Shown here: positions 1 through 5,683 of the stretch, in pieces
How positions within the stretch are numbered: position 1 is the stretch's first letter
Layout: the number at the start of each line of letters is the position of its first letter
Assembly (NCBI GenBank): GCA_955651735.1
Contig: CATPAM010000325.1
Location: 1 to 5,967, forward strand
Length of the DNA: 5,967 nucleotides
DNA from: Candidatus Acidiferrales bacterium
GTDB taxonomy: Bacteria > Acidobacteriota > Terriglobia > Acidiferrales > UBA7541
Direction of reading: 5' to 3'
Translations under genes and position numbers: made by a program
The notes under the pieces: generated by a model
The model's input: only the letters and a program-made list of their open reading frames with translations
What the model was told of the DNA's origin: nothing
Databases searched by the model: none

Positions 1-1
1 A

Positions 2-685
2 TCCATCGCGGAGTCGGTCGCCAAAGCCGGCGCAAAAATTCTCCGCGCCGGCGCCTTTAAGCCGCGCACTTCGCCCTACGCCTTCCAGGGCATGGGCGAA
101 AAAGGCCTCGAGCTAATGTGCGAGGCCGCGCAAAAATTTAATCTTTTCACCGTCAGCGAAGTCATGGATCCTTCCCAAGTCCAAATGATGCTCGGCTACG
201 TGGACATCTTCCAGGTCGGCGCGCGCAACATGCAGAACTATTATCTCCTCCGCGCCCTCGGCGAAGTCCGCAAGCCCGTGCTCCTTAAGCGCGGCATGTC
301 CGCCACCATGGAAGAGCTGCTCCTCAGCGCCGAGTACATCCTCGCGGGCGGCAATTACAACGTCATCCTCTGCGAACGCGGCATCCGCACTTTCGAGACC
401 TACACGCGCAACACGCTCGACATCGCCGCCATCCCCGTAATCAAAAAGCTCTCGCATCTCCCCATGCTCGCCGATCCCTCCCACGGCACCGGACGCCGCG
501 ACAAAGTCCCGCCCATGGCCCGCGCCGCCGTAGCCGCCGGCGCCGATGGCCTGCTCATCGAAGTCCACAACGACCCCGACCACGCCCTCTCCGATGGCGC
601 GCAATCCCTCGAGCCCGCCGCCTTCACCCAACTCATGGCCGAGCTCCGCATAATCGCCCCCGCCATCGGCCGCCGCATGGCCTGA
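2..685 (+). CDS. aroF: 3-deoxy-7-phosphoheptulonate (DAHP) synthase, type I-beta, 5'-truncated by window edge
   Basis: It condenses phosphoenolpyruvate with erythrose 4-phosphate to DAHP, the first committed step of the shikimate pathway, in the cytoplasm. The frame is open from base 2; 227 C-terminal residues are visible. Motifs match the family along the whole length: KPRTSPY (fragment residues 20-26, PEP site), QVGARNMQN (71-79), LLKRG (94-98), CERGIRTFE (124-132), TRNTLDI (135-141) and [10 protein letters not shown] (158-167). H161, E187 and D198 are spaced 26 and 11 residues apart, exactly as the metal ligands H272, E298 and D309 of the Thermotoga maritima enzyme. By that alignment about 110 residues lie upstream, including the metal-binding cysteine (about 9 residues outside) and any N-terminal ferredoxin-like regulatory domain, so feedback control cannot be judged. 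The next gene, tyrA, lies in the same pathway on the same strand. Family assignment is very secure; the symbol aroF (also written aroA(G) or aroG) is a naming choice. Confidence 0.96.
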   Translation, partial: SIAESVAKAGAKILRAGAFKPRTSPYAFQGMGEKGLELMCEAAQKFNLFTVSEVMDPSQVQMMLGYVDIFQVGARNMQNYYLLRALGEVRKPVLLKRGMSATMEELLLSAEYILAGGNYNVILCERGIRTFETYTRNTLDIAAIPVIKKLSHLPMLADPSHGTGRRDKVPPMARAAVAAGADGLLIEVHNDPDHALSDGAQSLEPAAFTQLMAELRIIAPAIGRRMA

Positions 686-760
686 TTCATGTCTGCGTGG
701 CACAGCCCCCTTCCGCCCCATTGCGCGGGTTACGTGCAAAGAGTCCTGGCTGTGCGCTTT

Positions 761-800
761 TCTCTGCGAACCTTTGCGCTCTCTGCCTCTCTGCGTTATC
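761..800. repeat. Dispersed intergenic repeat of the 'ctttgcg...ctctgcg' type
   Basis: Between the DAHP synthase and tyrA genes lies a run built of repeated tctctgcg/ctttgcg/ctctgcc units ending in ctctgcgtta. From memory, similar text recurs in spacers of many Acidobacteriota and some other genomes; that is recognition, not a search. It is not a coding sequence. No clear terminator or Shine-Dalgarno is seen in the 158-bp spacer, so whether the two genes are co-transcribed cannot be decided from sequence. Confidence 0.5.
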
Positions 801-843
801 TTCTCTCCGCCTTAAACTGTGAACTGTAGCTGTCGGCAAACTC

Positions 844-1743
844 ATGTCTTCGCACCTAATCACCCGCGCCACCATCCTCGGCACCGGCCTGATCGGCGGC
901 TCCTTCGCCCTCGCTCTCCGCAAATACGCCACCGACCTGCACATCTCCGGCTGGGACCGCCCCGAAATCGTCCGCGAAGCCCGTTCGCGCAACATCATCG
1001 ATGAAGCCTTCACCGGCGATCTCGCTCCCGCCCTCCGAGCCGCCGATCTCGTCTTCATCGCGCTCCCCATCGGCGTCACCCTCGACCTCCTCCCGGAGAT
1101 CGCCCGCCACGCTCCCAAGCACGCCCTCGTCACCGACGCCTGCAGCACCAAGCTCCGCATCGCGCAATCCGCCGCCGAAAATTTTTCACCGCCGGCCACC
1201 GCGCTCTTCCTCGGGGGCCATCCCATGGCCGGCCGCGAAGTCGCGGGCCTCGCCCAAGCCGACGCCGACCTCTTCCGCAACGCCCCCTACGCGCTGATCG
1301 CCGACTCCTCCGAGCCGCGCCAGCCGAACCCATCGCAAGCGCAGCGCGACCCGCGCGTCTCCGCCTTCCTCAAGCTCCTGGAAAAAATCGGCGCCCGCCC
1401 TCTTTGGCTCGGCGCGCAACAACACGACTACGCCGTCGGCATGGTCTCCCATCTTCCCCAACTGGCCGCCGTAGCCCTTGGTTCTTTCCTTTACGATCAT
1501 CTCGACGAAAACGGCCTGCCCATCACCGTAGCCGGTCCCGGCCTCCGCGATGCCCTTCGCCTCGCCGGCAGCCCCTACTCCACCTGGCGCGACATCGTCA
1601 TCACCAATCGCGAAGTCCTCTCCGCCGCCCTCGACCTCTTCGCCCGCCGCCTCGACGACCTCCGCGAGCGCCTCAACTCCCGCGAACTCGAAGCCGACTT
1701 CGACGCCGCCAACGAACTCTACAAACTCCTCCGCTCCCTCTGA
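844..1743 (+). CDS. tyrA: Prephenate dehydrogenase (TyrA), NAD-dependent type
   Basis: It oxidatively decarboxylates prephenate to 4-hydroxyphenylpyruvate, the tyrosine branch after chorismate. The 299-residue protein has an N-terminal Rossmann fold with GTGLIGGS (residues 13-20) and an acidic residue, D38, at the end of the second strand, which favours NAD over NADP. DACSTK (98-103) holds the serine equivalent to S126 of the Aquifex enzyme. GGHPMAGRE (124-132) carries the catalytic histidine H126. SHLPQ (202-206) and GLRDALRLAGSP (233-244) hold H203 and R235, which contact the substrate in the family. The helical dimerisation domain runs to the C-terminus. There is no ACT domain and no fused chorismate mutase or EPSP synthase, so it is the short monofunctional form. 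The ATG at 844 is chosen because it sits just before the first Rossmann strand and an in-frame extension soon hits stops; no Shine-Dalgarno is obvious. The gene is very C-rich at third positions, which creates long spurious ORFs in other frames. Confidence 0.96.
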   Translation: MSSHLITRATILGTGLIGGSFALALRKYATDLHISGWDRPEIVREARSRNIIDEAFTGDLAPALRAADLVFIALPIGVTLDLLPEIARHAPKHALVTDACSTKLRIAQSAAENFSPPATALFLGGHPMAGREVAGLAQADADLFRNAPYALIADSSEPRQPNPSQAQRDPRVSAFLKLLEKIGARPLWLGAQQHDYAVGMVSHLPQLAAVALGSFLYDHLDENGLPITVAGPGLRDALRLAGSPYSTWRDIVITNREVLSAALDLFARRLDDLRERLNSRELEADFDAANELYKLLRSL

Positions 1744-1750
1744 CCCGTAG

Positions 1751-1771
1751 GGGCGCAGCATTGCTGCGCCC
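1751..1771. repeat. Perfect 10-bp inverted repeat just after tyrA (ggggcgcagcattgctgcgccc type)
   Basis: GGGCGCAGCA at 1751-1760 and TGCTGCGCCC at 1762-1771 are exact reverse complements; a practical RNA hairpin would have about 8 bp with a 5-nt loop. It starts 8 bases after the tyrA stop codon. No T-run follows, so it is not a classical intrinsic terminator, though it could stabilise the 3' end of the message or slow polymerase. The motif, preceded by 'gtag', resembles a dispersed 'gtaggggcgcagcatgctgcgcccctac' element remembered from many environmental bacterial genomes. Confidence 0.65.
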
Positions 1772-1834
1772 ATCTCGGCACGCTCGCTCCATCATGTGCT
1801 CTCGGCGTCGGGGTTCCCGCCATCTTGTGTGCGC

Positions 1835-1876
1835 TGTCATCCTGAGGGTATCCGACGAGGATGCCCGAAGGACCTC
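1835..1876. repeat. Dispersed 'tgtcatcctgag...cgaaggacctc' repeat
   Basis: The segment begins tgtcatcctgag (1835-1846) and ends cgaaggacctc (1866-1876). This is the usual head and tail of a widespread intergenic element remembered from Acidobacteriota and other phyla. It lies in the spacer between tyrA and the ferric-reductase-like gene. It also contains an in-frame ATG at 1861 that would extend the downstream gene, which is why that start is considered false. Confidence 0.6.
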
Positions 1877-1941
1877 AACGTTGGCCGCGCTGGAAAAGTT
1901 TGCGCGTTACCCTTCCCTCCGTGCTCGCGTCCAACCACCCA

Positions 1942-2520
1942 ATGCCCACCGACATCACCGTCTTGGACCTCTCCGCCTACGTCGGCCTCGCCGCCGTAGG
2001 TGCCGTCACCCTCAACATGCTCCTCGGCACCCTGATGGCTTTCCGTTACAGCCCCGTCCGCCAGTGGCCGCATCGCCACTTCAACTATTTCCGCTTGCAC
2101 AATCTCTCCGGCTACGTCGCCCTCTCCCTAGCCGTCGTCCATCCCATCGTTCTTCTCTTCGACAAAACCGCAAAGTTCCGCGTCCTCGATCTCCTCTACC
2201 CCGTGCACTCCCCCAGCCAGCCGCTCGAAAACACCATCGGCGCCGTCGCGCTCTACGGAGTCGCCATCGTAGTCGCCACTTCCTATCTCCGCATCCGCCT
2301 CGGCCGCCGCCTCTGGAAATCCTTGCACTTCTCCATCTACATCGCCGCCGCCGCCCTCTTCTGGCACAGCCTCTTCACCGACCCCGCCCTAAAAAATTCC
2401 CCCGTTGACTACCTCGACGGCGGCAAACTCTTCGTCGAATCTTGCCTTGCCCTCATCGTCATTCTCGCCGCCCTACGCTACCGCCACTCCCTACGCAAGA
2501 CCCATCGCGCACAATCCTAG
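1942..2520 (+). CDS. Ferric reductase/NOX-type transmembrane two-haem protein, no flavin domain
   Basis: This 192-residue integral membrane protein belongs to the ferric reductase-like transmembrane superfamily (FRE/NOX/MsrQ-YedZ). Five hydrophobic segments are visible near residues 12-34, 52-73, 98-118, 128-146 and 164-180. The second holds H53 and H67 (HNLSG...VVHP) and the fourth holds H129 and H142 (LHFS...FWH). Spacings of 14 and 13 are the same as in the two haem-ligating helices of human NOX2, so two stacked b haems carrying electrons across the membrane are predicted. No FAD or NAD(P)H domain is fused and none is encoded next door, so its electron donor is unknown. MsrQ-like service to a periplasmic reductase is possible, but no msrP neighbour is present. 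The start at 1942 places the first helix close to the N-terminus. ATG 1861 lies in a dispersed repeat, and GTG 1921 is a possible alternative. No Shine-Dalgarno is evident. Confidence 0.8.
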   Translation: MPTDITVLDLSAYVGLAAVGAVTLNMLLGTLMAFRYSPVRQWPHRHFNYFRLHNLSGYVALSLAVVHPIVLLFDKTAKFRVLDLLYPVHSPSQPLENTIGAVALYGVAIVVATSYLRIRLGRRLWKSLHFSIYIAAAALFWHSLFTDPALKNSPVDYLDGGKLFVESCLALIVILAALRYRHSLRKTHRAQS

Positions 2521-2551
2521 GACGCCGCCCGCGCCAAGCCTTCGCCCAGTA

Positions 2552-2905
2552 ATGATTGACCAAGGGTTCTGCTTCAATTCCGGAGATTGGAGTTTTCCCG
2601 ACGCTCCCCTACGCGGACGATATCGGAGGACCTCGGTGTACGACGGCATGCAAGGAATTGACGATTTCGAGCCCTGGTTGAGCAAGCTCGAAACGCAAAT
2701 TGACGAGCACGCCATTTGGGAATGCACAGCGAAAATTCCTCCCGAGTGGTACGACCCAGACACGGATGCTTTGGCGCGTTTAGTGGGCACATTAAATAGA
2801 AGGCGCAGCAGGGTTCGAGAACTCCTCTGGTCCGCTCAACGCTTATCCAAAGATTTTCTACGGAATTGGGTTAGTCGAAGTGCATTCGCCGCAATCGAAA
2901 ATTGA
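2552..2905 (+). pseudogene. C-terminal remnant of a HipA-like kinase
   Basis: The open frame encodes about 117 residues that resemble the C-terminal part of the HipA-like kinases common in Acidobacteriota (not the canonical two-gene HipAB toxin). Recognisable pieces are IDQGFCFNSGDW.FPDAPLRG.Y (residues 2-23), YDGMQGIDDFEPWL (28-41), IPPEWY (60-65) and LNRRRSRVREL (79-89). The N-terminal two-thirds, with nucleotide-binding and catalytic residues, is absent: 31 bp upstream is the stop codon of the ferric-reductase gene, and the in-frame sequence further upstream is only a shadow of that gene. The fragment therefore cannot be an active kinase. The tail after FLRNW also seems to run beyond where relatives usually end. 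Codon use is far less C-biased than in the genes to the left. Family recognition is from memory of motifs; remnant status is inferred from the missing domain. Confidence 0.65.
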
Positions 2906-2906
2906 G

Positions 2907-2915
2907 AAAGGAGGT
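2907..2915 (+). promoter_or_regulatory. Near-perfect Shine-Dalgarno for the 71-residue ORF
   Basis: AAAGGAGGT is fully complementary to the 3' end of 16S rRNA and lies 6 bases before the ATG at 2922. It decides the start: the longer frame from 2880 would read through the site. It is the clearest ribosome binding site in the window, as the neighbouring genes have none that is obvious. Confidence 0.8.
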
Positions 2916-2921
2916 CGAAAC

Positions 2922-3137
2922 ATGCTTGTTAAGGCGCACGGTCCAGCAAGGCTTGAGTTGTTGGGTTCGACAAAAAAGCGAAGGCTGTACACCGTGAGAG
3001 TGATTCTTGGAGTGGTTCGTCCCTGTCGCGAGTTCTCGACCTGGACGCAAGGCGTCAAATACGCTTATGCTGTGCCGCCCTTTCGCGGGTATAAAAACGG
3101 CGGCCTGCCTCCGGATAACTATGTTTTCTTCATCTAG
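2922..3137 (+). CDS. Small protein of unknown function (71 residues)
   Basis: I do not recognise this protein. It is 71 residues, basic, with no signal peptide or membrane segment. It is rich in aromatic residues and glycine toward the C-terminus (W..GVKYAYAVPPFRGYKNGG, then NYVFF at the end), which suggests a compact beta fold. A strong ribosome binding site sits just upstream. The stop of the HipA-like remnant is 16 bp before its start, so the two were probably one transcription unit. In relatives that I recall, the partner of such HipA-like genes is a DUF3037 protein; this sequence does not look like one. Codon use matches the lower-GC segment around it. That it is translated rests on the Shine-Dalgarno and protein-like composition. 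It could be a small cargo gene or part of whatever event broke the HipA-like gene. Confidence 0.55.
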   Translation: MLVKAHGPARLELLGSTKKRRLYTVRVILGVVRPCREFSTWTQGVKYAYAVPPFRGYKNGGLPPDNYVFFI

Positions 3138-3249
3138 GCGACACGGCCCGCAATAAGAATCTGAGTTCGAACCATAACGACTGACTGCCTTAGCTCCACG
3201 GCCAGAATCGTTCGGTCAACACTCACTCCTTTGCAACTGACGGTTCTAT

Positions 3250-3281
3250 TTAATCGCTCTCTATGCGGTCTCTTCGATTAA
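3250..3281. terminator. Possible 3' hairpin between the convergent genes
   Basis: TTAATCG (3250-3256) and CGATTAA (3275-3281) are exact reverse complements around an 18-nt loop, starting 6 bases beyond the protease stop on the minus strand. The stem is only 7 bp and AT-rich, with no proper T-run, so termination is a weak inference. The rest of the 150-bp gap between the 71-residue ORF and the protease shows nothing else that I can support. Confidence 0.25.
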
Positions 3282-3287
3282 GCATGG

Positions 3288-4892
3288 TTAATTTGTGACC
3301 AGCGTCGCCCGTACGCTGAACACATGGTAGTCCGTGAAGTGGCCGCGACACCAATAGATGTGCTTCTTGTCGCGAACCTCCGTATAAATGGTCAAAGGAA
3401 CGAGCCAAGGGGTCTCATCCGCTCGCTTCAGCCAACCGTAGGTAACGATTACGTGAAGGTCTTCCCATCCCCGAAAAGCCTTCAATTTCTCAGAAAGGTC
3501 CAATCGCTCCGATATTCGAAGTATATTCATATCCTCGTCCGTCCAAACTTCCCCGTAACAGGCGACGGCTAGGGTCTTGCTGATGGTGAAGAAGACGAAA
3601 TCTTCGATTGGCTCAAAGGGGCACAAGTTATCCTCGACACTCGCGTAATACTGAAAGACCTTCACGCGTCGCTCGTTCATGACAACGTCCGGTGCTTGAT
3701 GAACTTTTAACCGCAAGTCTGTTCCAACCAGCTTGGGCAACTTTGACCATTCGTCGGCTGGATTCACCCAAGCGCTCCTACGAGGCCAAGGTATCTCGCC
3801 TAGGTCCTTCTTGCCGTCAGGAAAACTGCGGAACTGTTGAGCGCCGTCGATAACCCGGACTTCATACGCTGCCTCAACATCAGGCTCTTTATCTCCGGTA
3901 CCCCAAGCATAACTCTGCACAGCGACAAAATTGCGAATACTATCTGCCAGAAATTGCCCCCGTTGTCGCAGCACGCCGACTTCATAGGGCTCCTCAGGTC
4001 GGTGCTGTAGCCCATCAGAAAGGGGTGGTACAAACTTTGGATAGATGTCTGCCGAGACTGGTGGGATTTGCTTTGTGGCGGGGAAGATTCTCTGTGCGAG
4101 GAAGGGCTGTGCTTTAGTCACGAATTCAACCAACGTTGGAATCGACACGGCCACCGCCGTGGCTTCAGTGGTCCCGCTCAGAATACCCACAATCTTTTCG
4201 GTTTTCCTGTCAACGACGATGCCACCACTTGACCCCGCTATGCGAATTGGCTGATCGGCTGATAACTGGTAGTCAAAGGCGAGAAGTCCTGAAGTCGTCG
4301 GCCCTTTGAATTTGGCCGAAAATCGAGTCAGTTTGCGGAAAGGATTGATAACTCCCTTAGGGTACCCGTAGATGTCTACTTCCTGGCCAACTTGCAGCTC
4401 ATCGAGACTGAATGTAAGACCGTGATGATGGGGCAGCGACCGCCGCAACTCGAAGATGGCAAGGTCCCGTTTCGTAGCATATGGGAACACGCCCAGGTTC
4501 GGAATGTAGTTCGGCGTAGCGCCCTCGTCATGCGGACCCGTAGCAAAATATCGTTGGACAATTTTCTCTCGCTCGATCTTATCCGCCCGTGTGGTTACAG
4601 CTACGTGATAATTAGTTGCGACGAACCCACACGCGGCGTCCAGACAAAAGCCCGTACCGAATTTAACATCCAAGCCGAGGCCAGGGCCAAACTTGCCCGA
4701 CATTCCAAGCTTTAACGAGGGAGTAATCTTCAGCGAGGTAATCGGAACAACGATCTCGCTAAAATCCTGAGCGTGTTCCACCTTGGCAGAAGGTTGGATT
4801 GTCGACGAACTCGGGAACACCTTCTGCGCGACCGCGGTGAGTGACAGGCAGGAACATGCGATCAACATCGATATGATTTCGCGCACAGTCAC
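3288..4892 (-). CDS. Exported trypsin-like (S1-type) serine protease with C-terminal domain of unknown function
   Basis: The 534-residue protein starts with a signal-like segment (MTVREIISMLIACSCLSLTAVAQ). Cleavage after AVA at residue 22 is likely, giving a periplasmic or secreted enzyme; LIAC at 10-13 also fits a short lipobox. The trypsin-like domain covers about 75-265. The triad is readable as H96 in TNYHV, D143 in KRDLAIF and S222 in GSSGG. C83 and C88 flank the first core strand and could form a disulfide. There is no PDZ domain, so it is not a standard DegP/HtrA. Residues about 310-534 form a separate domain with YYASVEDNLC (415-424), ACYGEVWTDEDMNILRISE (444-462) and YWCRGHF (513-519). 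I recall similar stretches in other Acidobacteriota exported proteins, but their function is unknown to me. The start is GTG at 4892, since an in-frame TGA lies two codons upstream; ATG 4868 is an alternative that would shorten the signal peptide. Substrate and role are unknown. Confidence 0.82.
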   Translation of the reverse strand: MTVREIISMLIACSCLSLTAVAQKVFPSSSTIQPSAKVEHAQDFSEIVVPITSLKITPSLKLGMSGKFGPGLGLDVKFGTGFCLDAACGFVATNYHVAVTTRADKIEREKIVQRYFATGPHDEGATPNYIPNLGVFPYATKRDLAIFELRRSLPHHHGLTFSLDELQVGQEVDIYGYPKGVINPFRKLTRFSAKFKGPTTSGLLAFDYQLSADQPIRIAGSSGGIVVDRKTEKIVGILSGTTEATAVAVSIPTLVEFVTKAQPFLAQRIFPATKQIPPVSADIYPKFVPPLSDGLQHRPEEPYEVGVLRQRGQFLADSIRNFVAVQSYAWGTGDKEPDVEAAYEVRVIDGAQQFRSFPDGKKDLGEIPWPRRSAWVNPADEWSKLPKLVGTDLRLKVHQAPDVVMNERRVKVFQYYASVEDNLCPFEPIEDFVFFTISKTLAVACYGEVWTDEDMNILRISERLDLSEKLKAFRGWEDLHVIVTYGWLKRADETPWLVPLTIYTEVRDKKHIYWCRGHFTDYHVFSVRATLVTN

Positions 4893-5042
4893 CGCATGTC
4901 ACCAACCGTTGCAAACGGCTGAGCGAAATGTCTTGCATGGGCTTCTCCAGACAATCAGCATCCCGGCGCATTTCGTTCCGGCTTTTTAGAAACCTGCTAA
5001 ACCATTGGAAGACAATGGATTCCGAGGGAAACAAGGTTGGGA
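4893..5042. other. Upstream region of the protease gene, no gene seen
   Basis: This stretch should hold the protease promoter on the minus strand, but I see no convincing -35/-10 pair. A small perfect inverted repeat, CCATTG (5002-5007) and CAATGG (5013-5018) around GAAGA, lies about 110 bp upstream of the GTG start and could be an operator half-site pair or simply chance. The minus-strand open frame across 4759-5034 has no family features and overlaps the protease coding sequence. Confidence 0.35.
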
Positions 5043-5174
5043 AACCTGAGCGGCAGCGAACAGCTTGTCATACCGATTTGAAACCGCGTATTCGTCTCAG
5101 GTTCTTTTGGGGAAATTTGATCGAAGAGTTCTCAAATTTCAAGACAAGATGCTTACCTAATTCGGCGAACTCTT
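5043..5174. other. Cluster of perfect inverted repeats, possible pseudoknotted RNA
   Basis: Three exact inverted repeats lie in 132 bp. AACCTGAG (5043-5050) pairs with CTCAGGTT (5096-5103). GAAATTTGA (5112-5120) pairs with TCAAATTTC (5132-5140) across an 11-nt loop. AAGAGTTC (5124-5131), which lies inside that loop, pairs with GAACTCTT (5167-5174). The last two helices are interlocked in the H-type pseudoknot arrangement. Perfect pairing gives no hint of strand; on the minus strand the element would sit about 150-280 bases upstream of the protease start, possibly within a leader. No known RNA family is recognised, and part of this could be coincidence. Confidence 0.35.
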
Positions 5175-5224
5175 GACCGTGTGTTTGGATTTCTTGTGGT
5201 GCAAAACATGCGACGAATCCAGGC

Positions 5225-5290
5225 GGGTGGCCGAGGGGTGCAGTGATTGGGTGCCGCATCCCTGTGGGTTTCAGGGTGCGGGTTTTGACC
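5225..5290. repeat. Dispersed hairpin repeat ('gggtgccgcatccctg...cagggtgcgggttttgacc')
   Basis: CCGCATCCCTG (5254-5264) pairs with CAGGGTGCGG (5272-5281), with one bulged base, around the 7-nt loop TGGGTTT, and is followed by TTTT (5283-5286). The pattern 'gggtgccNcatcc - loop - ggNtgcggNttttgac' resembles an intergenic repeat remembered from Acidobacteriota. On the plus strand the hairpin plus T-run also resembles a weak intrinsic terminator, although no plus-strand gene ends nearby. Confidence 0.5.
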
Positions 5291-5683
5291 CCTTCCGACT
5301 ACGTCGCACCCTTCCTCTTCTTCTCTCCTCTAGAATCTTGACGTAACAAAGGCACCTCCTTGCCGCGCGCAGCGCACTCTTCCCCTTCACGGGAGTGCTC
5401 TTCATCCCGTGAATTCTGCTTCTCGCCTTTGACGTTACGACGTGCGAGGGCAAGTGGTTCATTCTTGTCCTTCCGACCAGTTTCCGTCGCCGTTTGCGCG
5501 GACCAAAATAAGCCGGTCATCGCCCTCGTGCTCGATGGACGCTTGGCGTCCACCGATGCCGGTGCTTCCTCTTTCCATCCACGCACACCGAGCCACCCGC
5601 AGGGGTTGTGGCTGGCCTCCAGGCAGCAGCGATGCCTACTCGGAACTCTTGCAGCCACAGCGTTTCAGCCGCGCGCCCCAATT
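5291..5683. other. Apparently non-coding spacer with hairpins, downstream of the SPFH gene
   Basis: I see no supportable gene in these roughly 390 bp. Two clear inverted repeats occur. TTCACGGGA (5386-5394) and TCCCGTGAA (5405-5413) are a perfect 9-bp pair with a 10-nt loop. TCGATGGACGC (5532-5542) and GCGTCCACCGA (5546-5556) are an 11-bp pair with one mismatch and a 3-nt loop. A pyrimidine-rich run lies at about 5308-5334. The minus-strand open frame at 5299-5658 gives a low-complexity, very charged protein (many R, K, E) with no fold features, and I take it as spurious. Confidence 0.45.

Noticed and set aside
113..739. Long minus-strand open frame opposite the DAHP synthase gene
   Set aside because: It is a shadow of the C-rich coding strand; its product is glycine/alanine/acidic low-complexity with no family features, while the plus frame matches DAHP synthase throughout.
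1186..1773. Minus-strand and other-frame open frames across tyrA (also 687-1280 minus and 1404-2408 plus)
   Set aside because: They are by-products of biased codon use in tyrA and the ferric-reductase gene; the translations are R/P/S- or G/E-rich and have no recognisable motifs.
1861..1941. Upstream ATG start for the ferric-reductase-like protein
   Set aside because: The ATG lies inside a dispersed repeat and would add 27 residues without homology features before the first membrane helix; 1942 is more plausible.
2405..2551. N-terminal extension of the HipA-like fragment into the ferric-reductase gene
   Set aside because: This part is a frame-shifted shadow of the membrane protein gene (S/P/T-rich); kinase-like text begins only at about 2552.
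3161..3176. GTTCGAAC resembling a tRNA T-loop, as a possible tRNA remnant or attachment site
   Set aside because: The flanking bases do not form a T-stem, and no acceptor, anticodon arm or CCA end can be drawn.
4759..5034. Minus-strand open frame of 91 residues upstream of and overlapping the protease
   Set aside because: It overlaps the protease signal-peptide region in another frame and has no protein-family features; no evidence of a frameshift joining the two.
5068..5259. Minus-strand open frame of 63 residues
   Set aside because: It runs across inverted repeats and into the dispersed hairpin repeat; no ribosome binding site or family features.
5299..5658. Minus-strand open frame of 119 residues after the SPFH gene
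   Set aside because: The product is low-complexity and highly charged, spans two hairpins, and has no ribosome binding site or motif; judged non-coding, though a database search would settle it.
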